DNA of 64,000 bases. It comes from Plectrocnemia conspersa. Its lineage: Eukaryota > Arthropoda > Insecta > Trichoptera > Polycentropodidae. The translations under genes were made by a program, and so were the position numbers. Below, piece after piece: positions 41,036-54,720 of the stretch (position 1 is the first letter of the stretch; each line of letters starts with the position of its first letter). The notes beneath the pieces were generated by a model. It ran no database searches and was not told the DNA's origin. It worked only from the letters and a program-made list of their open reading frames with translations. The stretch lies in contig VTFK01000053.1 of the NCBI GenBank assembly GCA_009617715.1, positions 744,001 through 808,000 on the forward strand, given 5' to 3'.

Positions 41036-42489
41036 AGCGAATCCATGTGAAAGAAAAGGTGATCTACTTATTGTACGATATACTCACACATCTTTCTTTT
41101 GCGAAATTCTTTGATAAAGCGGTATATCATGGGCGCGTGAAAGTAAAGTCAGAGGAAATAATTTATGGATTTTAAATTGGAACTAATATCAGTGTACCAA
41201 GATTTGATCATTGAGTCACTCCAGAGAACGTAGTACTCTTTTTTGTTTATTTAAATTGAATGACTTATTTTATCAAAGACTACTCCAAATCGGTGACATC
41301 TATATTATTAATTATTGTGTGCAATTTAAATATATAATCAATAGGTGTCACTGCAGCTGGGGCCGGTTTTTTATAATAGCGCATTTTCTTTATTTATAAA
41401 AATTCGACTGCCGCTTCATATCATTTAAATAAAATGAGGGTATCTGGGTAAGCTAATAATATTAATGAAAATATGTTTTTCTCGTTCCATTTTTTATCAA
41501 TTATTTATGGTTTTTGTAATATATTTTGCTTTTTATCGATTTTATAATATAAACGCATTCGCATAAACGAACGTCTCATAATAGTCTCTCTAGTGCTTGC
41601 GGTAGTATCTCTGATAAACATGACCTATGATGAAAATTGACATTTCGACCTTACGGTATGTTTGTTATTATTTATATTATTATTTTGGTATGTGTTATTT
41701 AATTATTATTTAGATAAAATTTGCGATAAAGCAAAAATATAAAATTACATAGCTCACATACCATACTCGTTTATATAGGGACTGTCGGCTAAATAGGACA
41801 CTTTTAACAATGTGTCGTTTTTATCTTAGAAATTTGTGAATTTATTTACATTGAGCAAAAATGTTAGCATTTACTAAATAGTGTACGGATGAGTGGTAGC
41901 AAATCTCGTTGTTGCGGTTATCGAGCGTTGCAGACGGTCGTATAATGTCATAAAAAATTGTTGTAAGGTTAAGTCGGCTCAGAAGTGGCAAAGTCTACGC
42001 AGCGTGAAAAACGCGCATAAGTAGCATTCAAATCATGTGCGGGTTGATTTCTAACAATTAAGTTGTAGGAGAATTTAATATATTTTGCAATCCGCTGGTG
42101 CAAAAACGGTGATTCTTGTAAAAGCATATTTATATAGTTGCACAATAAAGATATTTTAAAATTTCTCTGGTCTCCACGCTCGTTTTAAATTTAGCTCATA
42201 TATAATTAATCACTAGTTGTAAATAAGGATATTATTTGTATAATTATGAGTGTTCTTGCGCGCAAATCAATTGACGAGTTATTGTGTTATTTATTTACTT
42301 TTGATTTATTGGTTTTAAGGTTGTTCTATCCGTCGTTTATTTACGGGACTGTTGACGTCCGTTTCGCATGTTGTTTTATGGCGTTCGTAAATGTTTTTCG
42401 GTTTGACAGTCAGTCGACTTCGATTGATTTTACGAAACGGTTGGAATATGCCGATCTCATGAATTTTTTTATTATTAAAATTTAGCCCA

Positions 42490-42978
42490 TCGTGACCTGA
42501 TGGCGGCCAATTGTCGAATGAATATTTCACCCCTTCGGGGGTTCCACAAAAGTCCAATCTGGGCCCTCTGCTCTTCATGCTTTTTATTATTGACATACAT
42601 ACGGCAGTTACAACTTCAAGTTTTCTTTTGTACGCAGGTGACTTAAAATTGTATAAATGCATTCGATCTGTTTCGGACTCTTTCTCTCTACAGAGTGACT
42701 TAGACTCTCTATGAAGATAAGCGTCCGTTAACCGTCTGCCCTTTAGTGTCAAAAAGTGACATACTGTGTCATTTTATCTATCCCGTTCGCCATCAGTTTA
42801 TTCCAACGATCTCGGTGGGAACATTTTGACTAGAGAAACTTCCACTAAAGATCTCGGAATCATTTTTGAGAGCAAGTGGAGGTTCTCTCTACACATACAC
42901 GATGTCTGTGATAAATCTTCCAAGATGCTCGTCTTTGTTATGAAGAATGGCTTTAGCTTTAACGATCGAATTTAGGAA
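42490..42978 (+). pseudogene. jockey-type non-LTR reverse transcriptase fragment
   Basis: The frames contain PSGVPQKSNLGPLLFMLFII, SSFLLYAGDLKLYK and LQSDLDSL. After a frame break they continue with TRETSTKDLGIIFESKWRFS and HIHDVCDKSSKMLVFV. These match the RT palm and thumb of jockey elements in order. The catalytic YADD box has become YAGD, and stops separate the two halves, so the enzyme is dead. The 5' ORF and tail are not recognised. Confidence 0.85.
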
Positions 42979-43899
42979 TTTTCAGAATTTTGTGGTTCTA
43001 GGACCAATAATTTTTCACAATCCGTAGTATAGTTCCGATGGCAATCGCAAATCATGAACTTTGCGCACGATTTCAGTGTAGGAAATTCTTCGTAGATTAA
43101 AGAGTTACGGAATAAATACTTGATTACAAGTACACACGTTTTTGAATAAGTATCTCAGAAGAAACCAGTCGACGTGTTCCAATACTCAACCGGGGCTATG
43201 AACGAATAATTTAGGAGCCTCTACAGTTACTAACTAAATTTTATTGACTTAATGTGAATAATCTATAAAATGAAAATATTCAAGTAGTTTTTACCTAATT
43301 TTATTCATAACACAATTTCACAATGGTCCTGTTCAGTTAACGATAATTGTGCGTATGCATTATATTTTATTTATATTTTGGTGTCATTGTAACTTTTTTT
43401 ACACCTGCGCTTTATAATAAGATTTTGAACAAAGAACAGACTTTGTTTTTTATATTCTATTTTTAGAAGAGATTTTCATGCGTACATGACATTGTTCACG
43501 AGTAAATATTCGTAACTGGCAACACTGAACTGGATAGGTTAAATTTTGATCTGCGGCCACTGCCTCAGCTATCTCATGATACACAAGTGAGTTTAACTAA
43601 ATCGCTCGAAAATATTCGAATAAACTTAAAAACCGATTCGCAAAAGCCACCACGCAGTTCGTTTCTTTCGCCTCACGTCACTGATCGTCAACGCTGTAGT
43701 GACATTTGATCAACAAATTCATTAGATAACTACACCTATGGAAAATTTCGCAACTGCATTTTCATTTCCTGGTGTATGTGATGCGCAATAAACGAACGTC
43801 GTCGTTTGCGAAGTTGTTACAATTGAACGGTGACATTTAACGATAATGTATTTGAATTAGACGCATTTATGTGATTAATTTTTTTCATTAATTAGATTC

Positions 43900-46734
43900 A
43901 TGTGGGATTTCACCGCTAACAGATTCTCCTCTCAACTGAGGAGCTCTTTGCGGTACGCGCGATGGAGTCAACGCATAAAGAAACAAGTCGAGAACGGATT
44001 CAATTATTACAGAAGAGATTATGCTTCTCAGTTTATTTTGAAGAAGTTGAAGAACGTGTTGGACAAACACGGTCGGAAAGCGACTATTCTATCTGCCACG
44101 GGTATATATAACGCTTCCAAGGATCAGAACTCCTCCAATAATTTCGAATGGAAAAAATGTAACATCGAAGATCACGTCTTAGAGGTATTTTAAAATCCAT
44201 ATTTCAGATATCGAACATATCACCATATCTCACAAAACATATTTCAGGAACTTACTGACGAAATGACTGAATTGGAATCGTTGAAATTGGCTACCATATT
44301 ATGCAGTGTTTGTAAAAAAAGATTGATTATCGACAAAGCTTTAAAAGGCAAAGAATATTGTAGGTTAGTGATTTGACATGAGTACTATTTTATATCAATC
44401 AATCAATGTATTATTTTAGATTTATAAGATATTACTATGTAAGATTATTTGTTACGAATGTTAATTTATTTTACAGAAATGTTTGATTGGTTTTTAGCTG
44501 TCCTGAAAATAAAGCTGTTCCTGATTCCAATTCAGGCTGGCACCCGTTCCTAGAAAAGGATGACATCATAATATGGAGGAAAGAAGAAACACCCGGAGAA
44601 GGATTGTATGCATATAAAGGTTTTTACAAATATAATTTTAATTGTTTATGTAGTTTTTTTTACTTCCAATAAATAATATTTTTCACAAATTTGAAAACAA
44701 AATAGATTTATTGCTAATTATCACTGACTGGCTTACTTTTGGCCCCTTAGAAACATCTGAAATGACATTCCTGTTCACTAGCAAACTCTCGAGAGAAATC
44801 GTCATATTAGAACACCCATTGATGAGGCTTTGAAAAACCATAAACATGAATCACTGCAACCAATACTTCTATAACCATTCGTTACCGCAGCACTGTACTT
44901 AAACTTTATTTTGCCCAACAAACCACAATTCAATTCGGTGACTGTTGCAATGGACTGGTGTCATTACTTGATTAAAAAGCATACTATATAACTCACGCTC
45001 TTCTGTACCTTCTAGTTTACTCTTTCACTTGCAACATGAATTTCAACGGGTTTCACCCCATCACTTAAAAGAAAAGAATATAAAAATGCTGCTACAATTT
45101 GGTGCACATTGCAAGTGCAGTGGCAGTTTTAAGCTACAAAATTGCATAACCGATTCGTACTATTGTCAACTTACAGGAGTCTTTTGAATTTTTGTTCTTT
45201 TAAGGTTTTCATGTGACTCACTTCTGTTTATGAATATAAAATTAAATTGATTAGCTAAGTTTTAAAGCATTTAATACTGTGTTTGCTATACAAATTATAT
45301 TAATACTTTCAGTGTATGGTCGCTATAACGAAGTTACCGCCGAAGACTTTCTAGCGATGCACATTGATACAGATTACTGGCAGTCCTGGGACAATTCTGC
45401 TATGTCCGTTCGCATGCTAGAGAGCATAAACGGAATCGTCGAAGGTCAGTGCGTAATCCACTGGGAGATGATGTGGCCTGTCAGTAAATCGCAATTTTAT
45501 CGATTATACGCTGAATCGTTCGTTTCATCTGTGTTTATAATGTTTCTAGAAATTTTTCGCCAACCGCGATTACGTGTACGTGAGGAGGTATGCATATATG
45601 GATTCGAAATTGGGTAAGAAGATACAGCCGCAAAGCTTGTACGAAATCGCTAAGAGGAACTTGAGCGAGGACGACAATAAGAAAGAAGAAATTGCGCCTA
45701 TTGGAAATATCAATCAACAGGAGCAAAAAGTCTTGATTGTCGTTTCTTCGAGAGCTTGTGAACATCCAGACGCTCCCGAAGGCACGAATGCTTATCGTGT
45801 GAAGCGATATTGGAGTAATTTAGTAATTCAGCCATCTGAAAATATAGATAAGGTAGTACATATTAAGTTAAAATATCAAGATTTACTATCTACCTGTTTG
45901 TTAATTATCGTTTCAGCCTGGCATAGAGTTTACGTTGACGTATTTCGACGATCCAGGAGCGAATATTCCATCAGCTTTACAAACATGGGTCGCTGGATAC
46001 GGAATGCCCGATTACCTTGCTCGGATGAGAAAAGCAGCTTCGTTGTACAGAAATGCGAAAAGAGATTCACAACCAAAGTCAATTTTTACCGTCATTCAGG
46101 TTATTTTCTATACCATTTACATTCTTATATTCATCCATATTTTTAATATCATTTTCTTATAATATTACAGGAACTTCAACAAGAGCTTTACATACCATTA
46201 AATGACACAAATATGCCTTTGATAGATGATAACGATGTTAATATTAAAACTATTGAAGTAGAAGAAAAAGTTAGTTCAATAATATATACGTAATAAATAT
46301 TTAATTTATTAACTAATTTTTTTTCATAGTCTCTGAGTAGTACGGACGAGTTCCTTTTGTTAATCACTGGAGAAGATAACGATACCAAAGATAGTAACGT
46401 GGAACAAGAATCTATAAATATAACCGCCAAAACTGATTGCGCCGATGATAATAAAATAAATCAAGATTCTTTGATGGTCGAGAATGTTTTACACCAGAAT
46501 CAAATCAGTTCAGAAAACGCTTCTAACGAATCCAGCGATTCAAAAGTGGAAGAATCAATTAAATCGAACGAATCAGATAGAAACAATAATGATTCTAGTT
46601 CGAATGTTGAACAAGACAAAGCAGTTGCAGAGAATGAGAACTCAACGATAGAAGCTCATGAAAAAGGAACGAATCAGAACCAAGCGAATAATTATAAATA
46701 TTGGCATTTATGGCCACTGTACTATTTCGCTTAA
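43900..46734 (+). CDS. STARD7: STARD7-like StAR-related lipid transfer protein, mitochondrial
   Basis: STARD7 carries phosphatidylcholine to mitochondria (family knowledge). Exons on the plus strand: 43900-44184, 44248-44363, 44498-44619, 45313-45479, 45550-45852, 45917-46099, 46171-46269 and 46330-46734. The total is 1680 bases, 559 residues, with all phases consistent. The N-terminus (FTANRFSSQLRSSLRYARWS) is Arg/Ser-rich and lacks acids, fitting a mitochondrial presequence. The START domain covers about 144-378, with WHPFLEKDDIIIWRKEE, YGRYNEVTAEDFL, FANRDYVYVRRYAYMD, EHPDAPEGTNAYRV, PGIEFTLTYFDDPG and GMPDYLARMRKAA. A cysteine cluster CSVCKK with EYCSC lies at 115-135. The tail after 430 is acidic, Asn/Ser-rich and ends in hydrophobic WHLWPLYYFA. 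An acceptor-like TTAATTAG lies just before the ATG, so an upstream noncoding exon is possible. AATAAA is at 47263. Confidence 0.93.
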
Positions 46735-47279
46735 TCAACGGTAATGAGATTAGCGCTTAGGTTATTCATAGTAGAGCCTTAAAGAAATTTACTAAAGTTC
46801 AATCATTGCCTATTTATTAATAATGAATATTATTTGTATATATAATATGATACTACTGCTTGCAAGGTATATCAAGTATTATAATTATGCGTAGGGACCT
46901 CATTTTATTATATGTCGTTTTTTTTTAAAAACTTCAATTTAAACTATAGATTTAACCGTTATAAACACAGTGCACTATATTAACAAGCACAAAAGTGATT
47001 TTTTATATGAATATATTATTACACATTAGTGTGTGTGTGCTAAAGGTTTATGGATTAATGGAATAGTGTATCAATTATGTGCAATAATCATTAAAATATA
47101 TAAACTATTGAAAATGTTATTTTTTATGAGATATATTTTGTATATAATGTAAATCTGTTACGTATTTATAACATGAAATGATGGATATTTCAATGTACAT
47201 ATTTTTATTACAAATGTAAATACACTTTAAATTTTTGTATACATTTATTATTTAAATTAAATAATAAATAGATTTCGCA

Positions 47280-49200
47280 TAGAATTATTTTTTTTATTTC
47301 TAAAAGCTTATATGTGGAATATCAGAGGCGAACGAAGAAAATTTGTAGATGGTAATTTTTACGAGTTTGCGACTGATCACTACTGTAAATCATCAACAAC
47401 CAGCTAGATATTCATTTAAAAAAATGAATGGCGTTAGAATTTTTTTTTCATTCATCCTGCGATCGAATTCCGGATAATTATATCACTACCATAATTTTGT
47501 ACAAAGATACAATGACTCAATTCTAATGTAAATTTAGAAACTGCTTTCAGTTGCAACATTAGTTTTTCCCCTAAAAGATCTCGTTTTTAAGATTTAAATG
47601 ATTTTTTAGAAAAATCTTATCATTTTTAAGCACATTTGCTTGAATAAAATTTATTGCAATAAATTTGATTTAACGAATTTTTATTAAATAATCATATTTT
47701 ATTTCTTTACAATTATTATATCAGTAGTTATTTGCACACTGCTTTAATGCTATTTTATATAATAAACGTCAACGAAATATGGGTTTTTCTTAATACTTTT
47801 TTCTCTTTTTCATATGGATTTCATTGAAAAAATCGTCCTGAGTCATTTGGTTTATAGTAAATTAGATTTTCGCGACACTCAATTACTCCAAAATCATGAT
47901 CTTTCGCCAAAAAATTAATATCTAGATGGTATTAATTTGTGATCATTACCCGTATATTATCAGAAGACTGATAACAATATATATGCATAGAACACAAATG
48001 TATGTGATTTTATAATAATTACCATTTTGATTTGTACTTTTTTTATGTTCAGAATATGTATAAAAATTACACATGCAAAAAAGTACGCCAACGACAAAGG
48101 ATATCGTTCAAAAGCACTCAAATAGCTGAGTCACTAAAATAGTGCATTTAAACTTCGTCCATTAAAAGCTCCTAAAGGGGAGGATTGCGCTTTAAATAAC
48201 CCATCCGCTGCACCTGCGACTTACAGCTAATACAAAATGGCATCAACAGAATGAATTCGCTAAAAGTGAACCGTCATATTAGACAAAAAAATACCATAAA
48301 TGAATGCACTTTACAAATTCCATTAAAAATAAAAGGCATAGAGAAGGCCATTTACAAACTAATTTTTTTGGATAAAATTTCGTTGCAAATTCAATTTATG
48401 GCTCCATCAGCTTTAGTCGGGCTTTAGCAGCCATTCAGCTTCTAATTTTATTGAGATTTCAACCTTAATATTCGATGTATGAATATATTCGGTCTTATTC
48501 TAATATTTGGGCAGCTATTCCGATAGTATTCGTATTAGCTTTTTATGAAATATTTTGCAAATTATGATAAACTTGACTAAAGTGTATTGGAGAAGAAATA
48601 ATACGAGAATATGTATTCCTGGATTCTAAACAAATTGAAACAATCAAGATAGTAAATTATTTGGTATAAAATAACTCTGGAATTGTATTACAAAAAATTG
48701 GAAAATATAAAAATAATTAAATTTTGCAAGATGATATTTTCAAACATGAGAAAAATAAACTAATGCTATTGTTAGATATAAAAATCAATTGTCATGATAA
48801 GGCGATTTGTATTAATAGCTGACTCTGTTAATAAAACCTTGGTAGATAAGAATTTAGACATTGTTCCTAAGAGTAGCTAAAGGGTTAAATAAAAGTAGTT
48901 TATATTAGTAATTAAGATTTATTAGCCACATCCAATTTAATAATATAACATTTTTGTTCATTTAAAAATATATAAAAAAATAATTCAATAACTGTGGTAA
49001 ATAAAATAATATTTTAATAACATTTACAAATATAAAATTCAGTAATATATTGTCATAAATAACATTGATTGCATCTAAAACCCATCTACCATGTGCAATT
49101 TTAACTATCACCACATATTCTATAATTATTACCTATTAATTTTATATGCATTTTATGCATAACATTTGATCACACAATAACGTTATTATATAACTTGTTA
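47280..49200. other. Intergenic DNA between STARD7 and the hydrolase gene
   Basis: AT-rich with no recognisable gene. A GC-richer patch near 48140-48260 has no coding frame. Confidence 0.5.
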
Positions 49201-49282
49201 ATTTTATAATAAAAAAGTATTGATCTACAAAACTTGAAAATATTCAATATTTGTTCTTGCGCCGATAAAATTAATTTTTGTT

Positions 49283-50640
49283 CTATAACTTGGATCCTTT
49301 CTTTTTATAGGTGTTCATAATAAAATTGACCGTCTTTATATTATCATTTCTACTGCCATATTCGCCGTTTAAAAATGGCACAATATAGCCGCCAATCACT
49401 TTAGGTTCGTTCATATGAACATCGTGGCATCCTTCAACTAATACAACTCTAAAATAGTCAATAAAATCAAGTTATATAAAGTGTTTTTAATAGAATTATA
49501 AATTGTAACTACCTGTAATTAGGATTGGTTGCTAAATATCTTTCTAGCAGATGTGTTTTAACTTCATGAATTCTTTTATTGACAGATTCTGTCGCAAAAA
49601 TATGCATGTGTGGCACGTTTATTTTTCCAAAGAGTTCTAATTGAAATTCTGTTGTCAATATAGGTATGCCAATTACTTTATAGCGCTGATCCCAACAGAA
49701 CCTATTTACAAATATATTTATTTATATATTTTGCCTTTTGTACATATTATTATATTATTGTATGATACCTAAATAATCCATTTTCAGCTGGAATAAGAGT
49801 TCTTTGTAAAACGCATTCTCCTGCTTCTTTAGTTAATTTTCTAGTTTTTATAACATTGCTTAAAGCCTGATACATCATGTAATATATAAAATAACAATTT
49901 AATAATTTAAATAACATTTTTTTTATAATTTACCTCATCGTACGTGTATAATGGATTCTTAGCAGGTCCGGCGTTATATTTTTTATAATTACTTGGTTCG
50001 TAAAAATTACCATATGACATCATATACCAAAAGTTAAATGACTCGGGTTCCATAGGCGGATATGCCAAGTGATCCAAGGAAATAAATTTCACTATGTGAT
50101 CAGTATAAACAGCATTGAATAGCAATCCTGTAAATTATGTTTTTGATTATTATTATAAAATAATTATTTTTTATAAAAATCTCACCTAATTGTGAGCCCA
50201 TAGAATGACCTATGAATGTAAATTTATCTAAATTGAAATGGTCTATTGTCATTTTTATCGCCGGTAGGAAATCTAATATATGCAACGGTTGGCCGCTTGG
50301 CAATGGAGAAGATTTTCCACATCCTGGCAGTTCAATCATATAAATACGGAATTTTTTCGGAATGCTAAATAATAAATTGTATTGTAAAGTGAGTCAATAG
50401 AACAATTAACAAAATCGGCATATTACTATTTAATAAGTGGGAAAAATGTTCCGGCAGAGTCTAGATTTCCATGGAGCATAACCACGGGTTCTCCATCTTT
50501 TTGTCCTCGACACAATACTAAAATCAATAAACAATGATTGAATGCTTGTGATGAAATTATAATATGGTCATTTTTCAAAATTTACCTGCTATTTTACCCC
50601 ATGGCATTTCAACAAAAAACTCTTCTAGTTCGTTGTTCAT
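49283..50640 (-). CDS. Serine hydrolase-like protein (SERHL/kraken family), complete, seven exons
   Basis: An alpha/beta-hydrolase of the SERHL/kraken group, probably an esterase of unknown substrate; kraken is linked to digestion/detoxification and SERHL to peroxisomes (family knowledge). Exons on the minus strand: 50640-50586, 50517-50427, 50364-50186, 50127-49934, 49866-49769, 49701-49513 and 49448-49283. They give 972 bases, 323 residues, with all phases matching. The oxyanion-hole segment VVMLHGNLDS is at 30-39. The nucleophile elbow GHSMGS is at 101-106 with Ser103. IYMIELPGCGKSSPLPSG follows strand 4. The catalytic His lies in GCHDVHMNEP (275-284). There is no signal peptide; the start MNNELEEFFVEMPWGKIA fits the family N-terminus. 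No C-terminal SKL-type signal: it ends KKGSKL-stop, which is a close PTS1 variant (SKL is exactly the last tripeptide), supporting a peroxisomal location. Confidence 0.94.
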
Positions 50641-50659
50641 GTCGATTTATTGTTAGTCA

Positions 50660-52000
50660 CAATCATGTGGAATTTGAACGATATCTGTCAAAATTGAGTT
50701 TGACGTCACGAAGCGATGGTCTAATCTTCAATATATTTGACCATAAAACGCATTTATATAAACACGTTCTTTAATTGTAAAAAATAAAATAAAACTATTT
50801 AATTTATTTATTAGTTATTTTCTAACCGTATACATTCTATTCGATATTAAAAAATATTTTATACATTTTATGATCCTCTGAAAATAAAATACTATATTTA
50901 TTCATAAAGTAGTATTTTTTTATGAAAAGAATTCTCAAAATTAGTAGCAAATATTATATTATTTCTTAACAACAGTTTTTTAGTGTTTAAGTGAATTTTA
51001 TTTATCATAAATAATTCGTGCGTAACCAGCAAACGTATATACAGCAAAAGCCAAAGCTTTTTTTATTTAGCTTGTTTTTTTAAAATATGGTTAAATATAA
51101 TATTTATATAATTTAAACCTTTTTTTAATACTAATGTACGAGTATTGGCTTAATGGATAAGTATTTAATTCAGTATTATTAATTTATGTTATTAGAGTAG
51201 AGTGCGGAAATTATAAGACCAATAATTTTGTTTCAAAATTGTTGGCACGACAAAATCATTGTTTGAAACGCTTTTATACATATACACTAAGAATTAATTT
51301 AGACTGCAACTAATGCCTACGCGTCAAAAATATGTAAAGTAGAGAGTTGCTAGAAACTCGATTAGAACTAAGATTTTACCACTCATTGATACGAAAACAG
51401 TGTTCTTTTCGGTAAGTATAAACAGAATTGGCCATAATAATGGGGCACCCCTTAAAATGGTGTGTAACTCTTTACAAGTCTAACCGACATATTTTATCAG
51501 GTAGGTTTAACAATAATTTTGAGAACTATACTATCAGAGGACTTCGGCTCACCCGTGAAAATGGAGAGACGTTATAATCCCGGAATGAACAGATGCTTAG
51601 CTTTACTATTAATTATGGCAATAGTTTGAAAATATAACAAATCCTAGAATTATAGCTTCGTATTATAAAAAAAAACAGTGAATCAACACCGAACAAACAT
51701 AAATATTTAATTTGAAATTTCATTAGTGTTTGAATATATAATATATACGTACATAACAATAGAATACGTTTTTACGAGTGTGTCTCTATTGGAGGTGAGT
51801 GCGTTTTTCATTGTATTTTTTAGTAGAAAGAAATCTGCTTGTCTGTTACATTGTTCAAATATCATATAAAAGTTGCACGGCTGGGTACCATGCGAATACA
51901 TCACCAGGTCTTTTGGCCGTAGAGTGTTAAAAATATTTAAATACATTTTTATTTTATAAGTACGTGATTCACAGTTTGATGGTAATTGATTTCACAATTA
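50660..52000. other. AT-rich intergenic DNA
   Basis: No gene or definite repeat was recognised. A tRNA-like GGCTTAATGGATAAGT at 51151 has no matching box B and is not called. Confidence 0.45.
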
Positions 52001-52027
52001 CGAATATATAATATGTGGGATATATCT

Positions 52028-52081
52028 GTAAAAATCATTTCAATGCAGTGTATGTAAACACTGCATTGAAATGATTTTTAC
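52028..52081. repeat. Perfect 23-bp inverted repeat (hairpin)
   Basis: The arms 52028-52050 and 52059-52081 are exact reverse complements, separated by the 8-base loop TATGTAAA. The left arm begins GTAAAAATCATTTCAATGCA. There are no mismatches, so the palindrome is recent or maintained. It could be a tiny foldback element remnant or a structured RNA. Confidence 0.95.
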
Positions 52082-53387
52082 CCGAATTTTGAACCTATGG
52101 AGTTTTGGATATCGATTTTTTGAACTATTTTAGTAAATATATTATTAATAACATCTTAGGTGAAAGCGTTAAATGAATACGTTACGGTAAATACGCAGTT
52201 TAACGTGTGTTTTTGTTATATGAAGTTAAAATGACGAAACGCACAAATTTGTGCACACGGTATTCAATGTGTTAAATATTTAAATTTTTCAGCAATTCAA
52301 CAAGCGCAGCGTCATCGCACACAGTACTGCACTTAATTCCGTGAAAAGGTATGCTTAGATATTTTTACGCTATATAAATACATACACACATGATACCAAA
52401 CATATTCGTGTAATTATTAGTAAATTATTATAGGAGGTTTTTGCAACTTTTCCTCTACTTAAACACAGATAGCATACTCAAATATAACAAATTGTACATA
52501 GGAAATACTTTATATTTCACACTTAAATTTAATTGTATATCTAATGCAATTATTAACAATATTATGATAAATAATAAAATAGTATTTTTTAAATTATTAG
52601 CAAGTACCTAGGGCAAAAATAAAAAGTATAAAGTTTATTTATTTATGGTTTCTATTTCTTTTGTAGATTATCTCTTAAAATACACTAAAAAAATGGGAAA
52701 ATATATTTGGTTTACGATAATATAATAACAAAATAGCGTACATTATGACTAATAGGTTCATATGTACTTATACTAAACACAACAATTTATTAAAATACTA
52801 AATTAACCCAACATCTTGGCTCATTTCTGACCATAGATATGGAAATTTTCGATATACAGACATACATATGTATATCATATGTGTGGGTTTAATAATATAT
52901 GAATTTTCTTACAGATTAAACGATTAAAACATTAATCGTTTAATTAACAAAAATATATTATATAATATCCGTACTCAACCGACATTCACAATATAGTTTA
53001 GTTGTCTAAAATAAATGAAAAAATCTCTGGCGGGCCATATACCTACTCTATAACTGTACGCATTCCTTGCAAGTCGAGTCGATAATTATTTGTCAATTTA
53101 ATGAAACAATACAGAACAAATCTAATGATAAATTCAAAATCAGCGTTTCATTTTAGTACAAAATATATATATATCGTACGTATGGGGATGGGGAGCCATA
53201 CTTTCATATGTACCTAATAATTAGTAAATAATAATGTGTTCATTGGCTAATCATTTTAATCGTCATTACTCTCTGGCACATAAAATACTAATTTAACCGC
53301 CTATATCTCGTGAAATTTATTCTTTGTAAAATTCTCACAATTTACATATATTTTGTATACATAATTCCTAAAATATTCATTTTTGCG

Positions 53388-53560
53388 CTCTTATGACGTG
53401 CTCTCTTTTGTCAAACGCTCATATGACTGTCTGCGAATTTGACGCACGCTATTTTGTTACAGCGCTACTTTGGTAAGCGCTCTTATGACGCAGCGCTTAT
53501 AATGCAGCGCTCTTTTGACGCACACTCATTTGTCCGCGCTCATTTGTGACGTTGCCAATT
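53388..53560 (+). repeat. Degenerate tandem repeat of GCGCTCTTATGACG-type units
   Basis: About nine imperfect units of 16-24 bases of the form GCGCTC-TTATGACG / GCTCTTTTGACGCAC / CGCTCATTTGTGACG occur. Unit length and sequence vary, unlike a simple minisatellite. The words resemble subterminal repeats of DNA transposons, but no inverted partner was found nearby. Confidence 0.7.
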
Positions 53561-54179
53561 AATAGATTTAGTTTTTACCAATAGTAAAATAGTTCAATGT
53601 AAAGTGAAAACAACTTCAAGAATTACTGATTATATTATTTTATATATTTGTATAGAAAAATATAATGTAATTACAGTAAAAAAAAGAATGATAAAATTAA
53701 AAAATAAATTTTATCAAGTTAAGATTAGAACTAAATAATGTGTCTGGAATGTATTATAGATAACATGGGTGTTAATATGATAAGGAAAAAATATTTATAA
53801 TAATATTGTAGATAGTAAAATAAAAGTCAATATAATTTTGAAACTGAATATCGATACAACCCAAAACTGTGGTTTAATAATGATGTTATAAATGAAAAAT
53901 ATTTCAGATAAAAAAAAAGAAAACGAGTAGAATATTAAGTCTGAAATGAAAAATGGAAAACATACCAATAATGTAGAAATACGGCAGACAAATCATAAAT
54001 AATAGCAAAACAAAAATGGTTTGAAAAGTCGATAGATTAAATAAAAAATGACCCAAAAAAAAAACTGTGGAAAAGTTAATCCTTAACGACATAATAAATA
54101 TGGAGATTGATGGAAATATATATGAATATCCTCATATAATATTACAAAATATGAATACATACTACATTTAGAGTATAGA

Positions 54180-54720
54180 AGAGATTGTGAATTCAATACC
54201 TCAGTTTAATAAATTAGTACAATACAATAATGATACATATAGTGTAAAATTTAGTGAATTTAAATCAGTATCTTTGGAAGAAATTCACAACATAATTTGT
54301 AAAAAAAAAAAAGGAATCAGTACTGATGAATTAAATGAAATAAACTAGGAACTAAATTACATTATTTAGTAAATAAAGCATTCTCCGAAGGAGAAATACC
54401 CGATAATTTTAAGATTGCTACTATTTAATCAATACCTAAAATAGTAATAAGGTTGATGAAATGAGACCAATTATCATGTTTCCTTGTATAGGCGATGGAA
54501 GTAGTAATAAAATAATTAGAGCATTTCATTATTTCTCAAAACATTTTATGTGAACAACAATCCGAATTCAGAGAAAAATGTTCCACTGAGACCGCATTAA
54601 GTGGTTATAAATGATTGGTTGTTATCCAAATAGAATTAATATCTATTAGAAAACATAAATGAAGTAAGCATTGTTCATCGTAGAATTCGGAAATATCACG
54701 CCTATTTTACTTCATGAAAA
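54180..54720 (+). pseudogene. Non-LTR reverse transcriptase fragment, heavily decayed
   Basis: Reading across stops, the plus strand gives FKSVSLEEIHNIICKKKKGI, LVNKAFSEGEIPDNFKIATI, an RPI block and EQQSEFREKCSTETAL. These match the fingers-to-palm start of RT in non-LTR elements (K-GP-D, G-FP, R-I-L, Q-GFR--RST--A). Several stops and frameshifts are present. Confidence 0.75.

Noticed and set aside
44690..45000. Possible transposon fragment in STARD7 intron 3
   Set aside because: Slightly GC-richer than its flanks, but no termini, frame or second copy was found.
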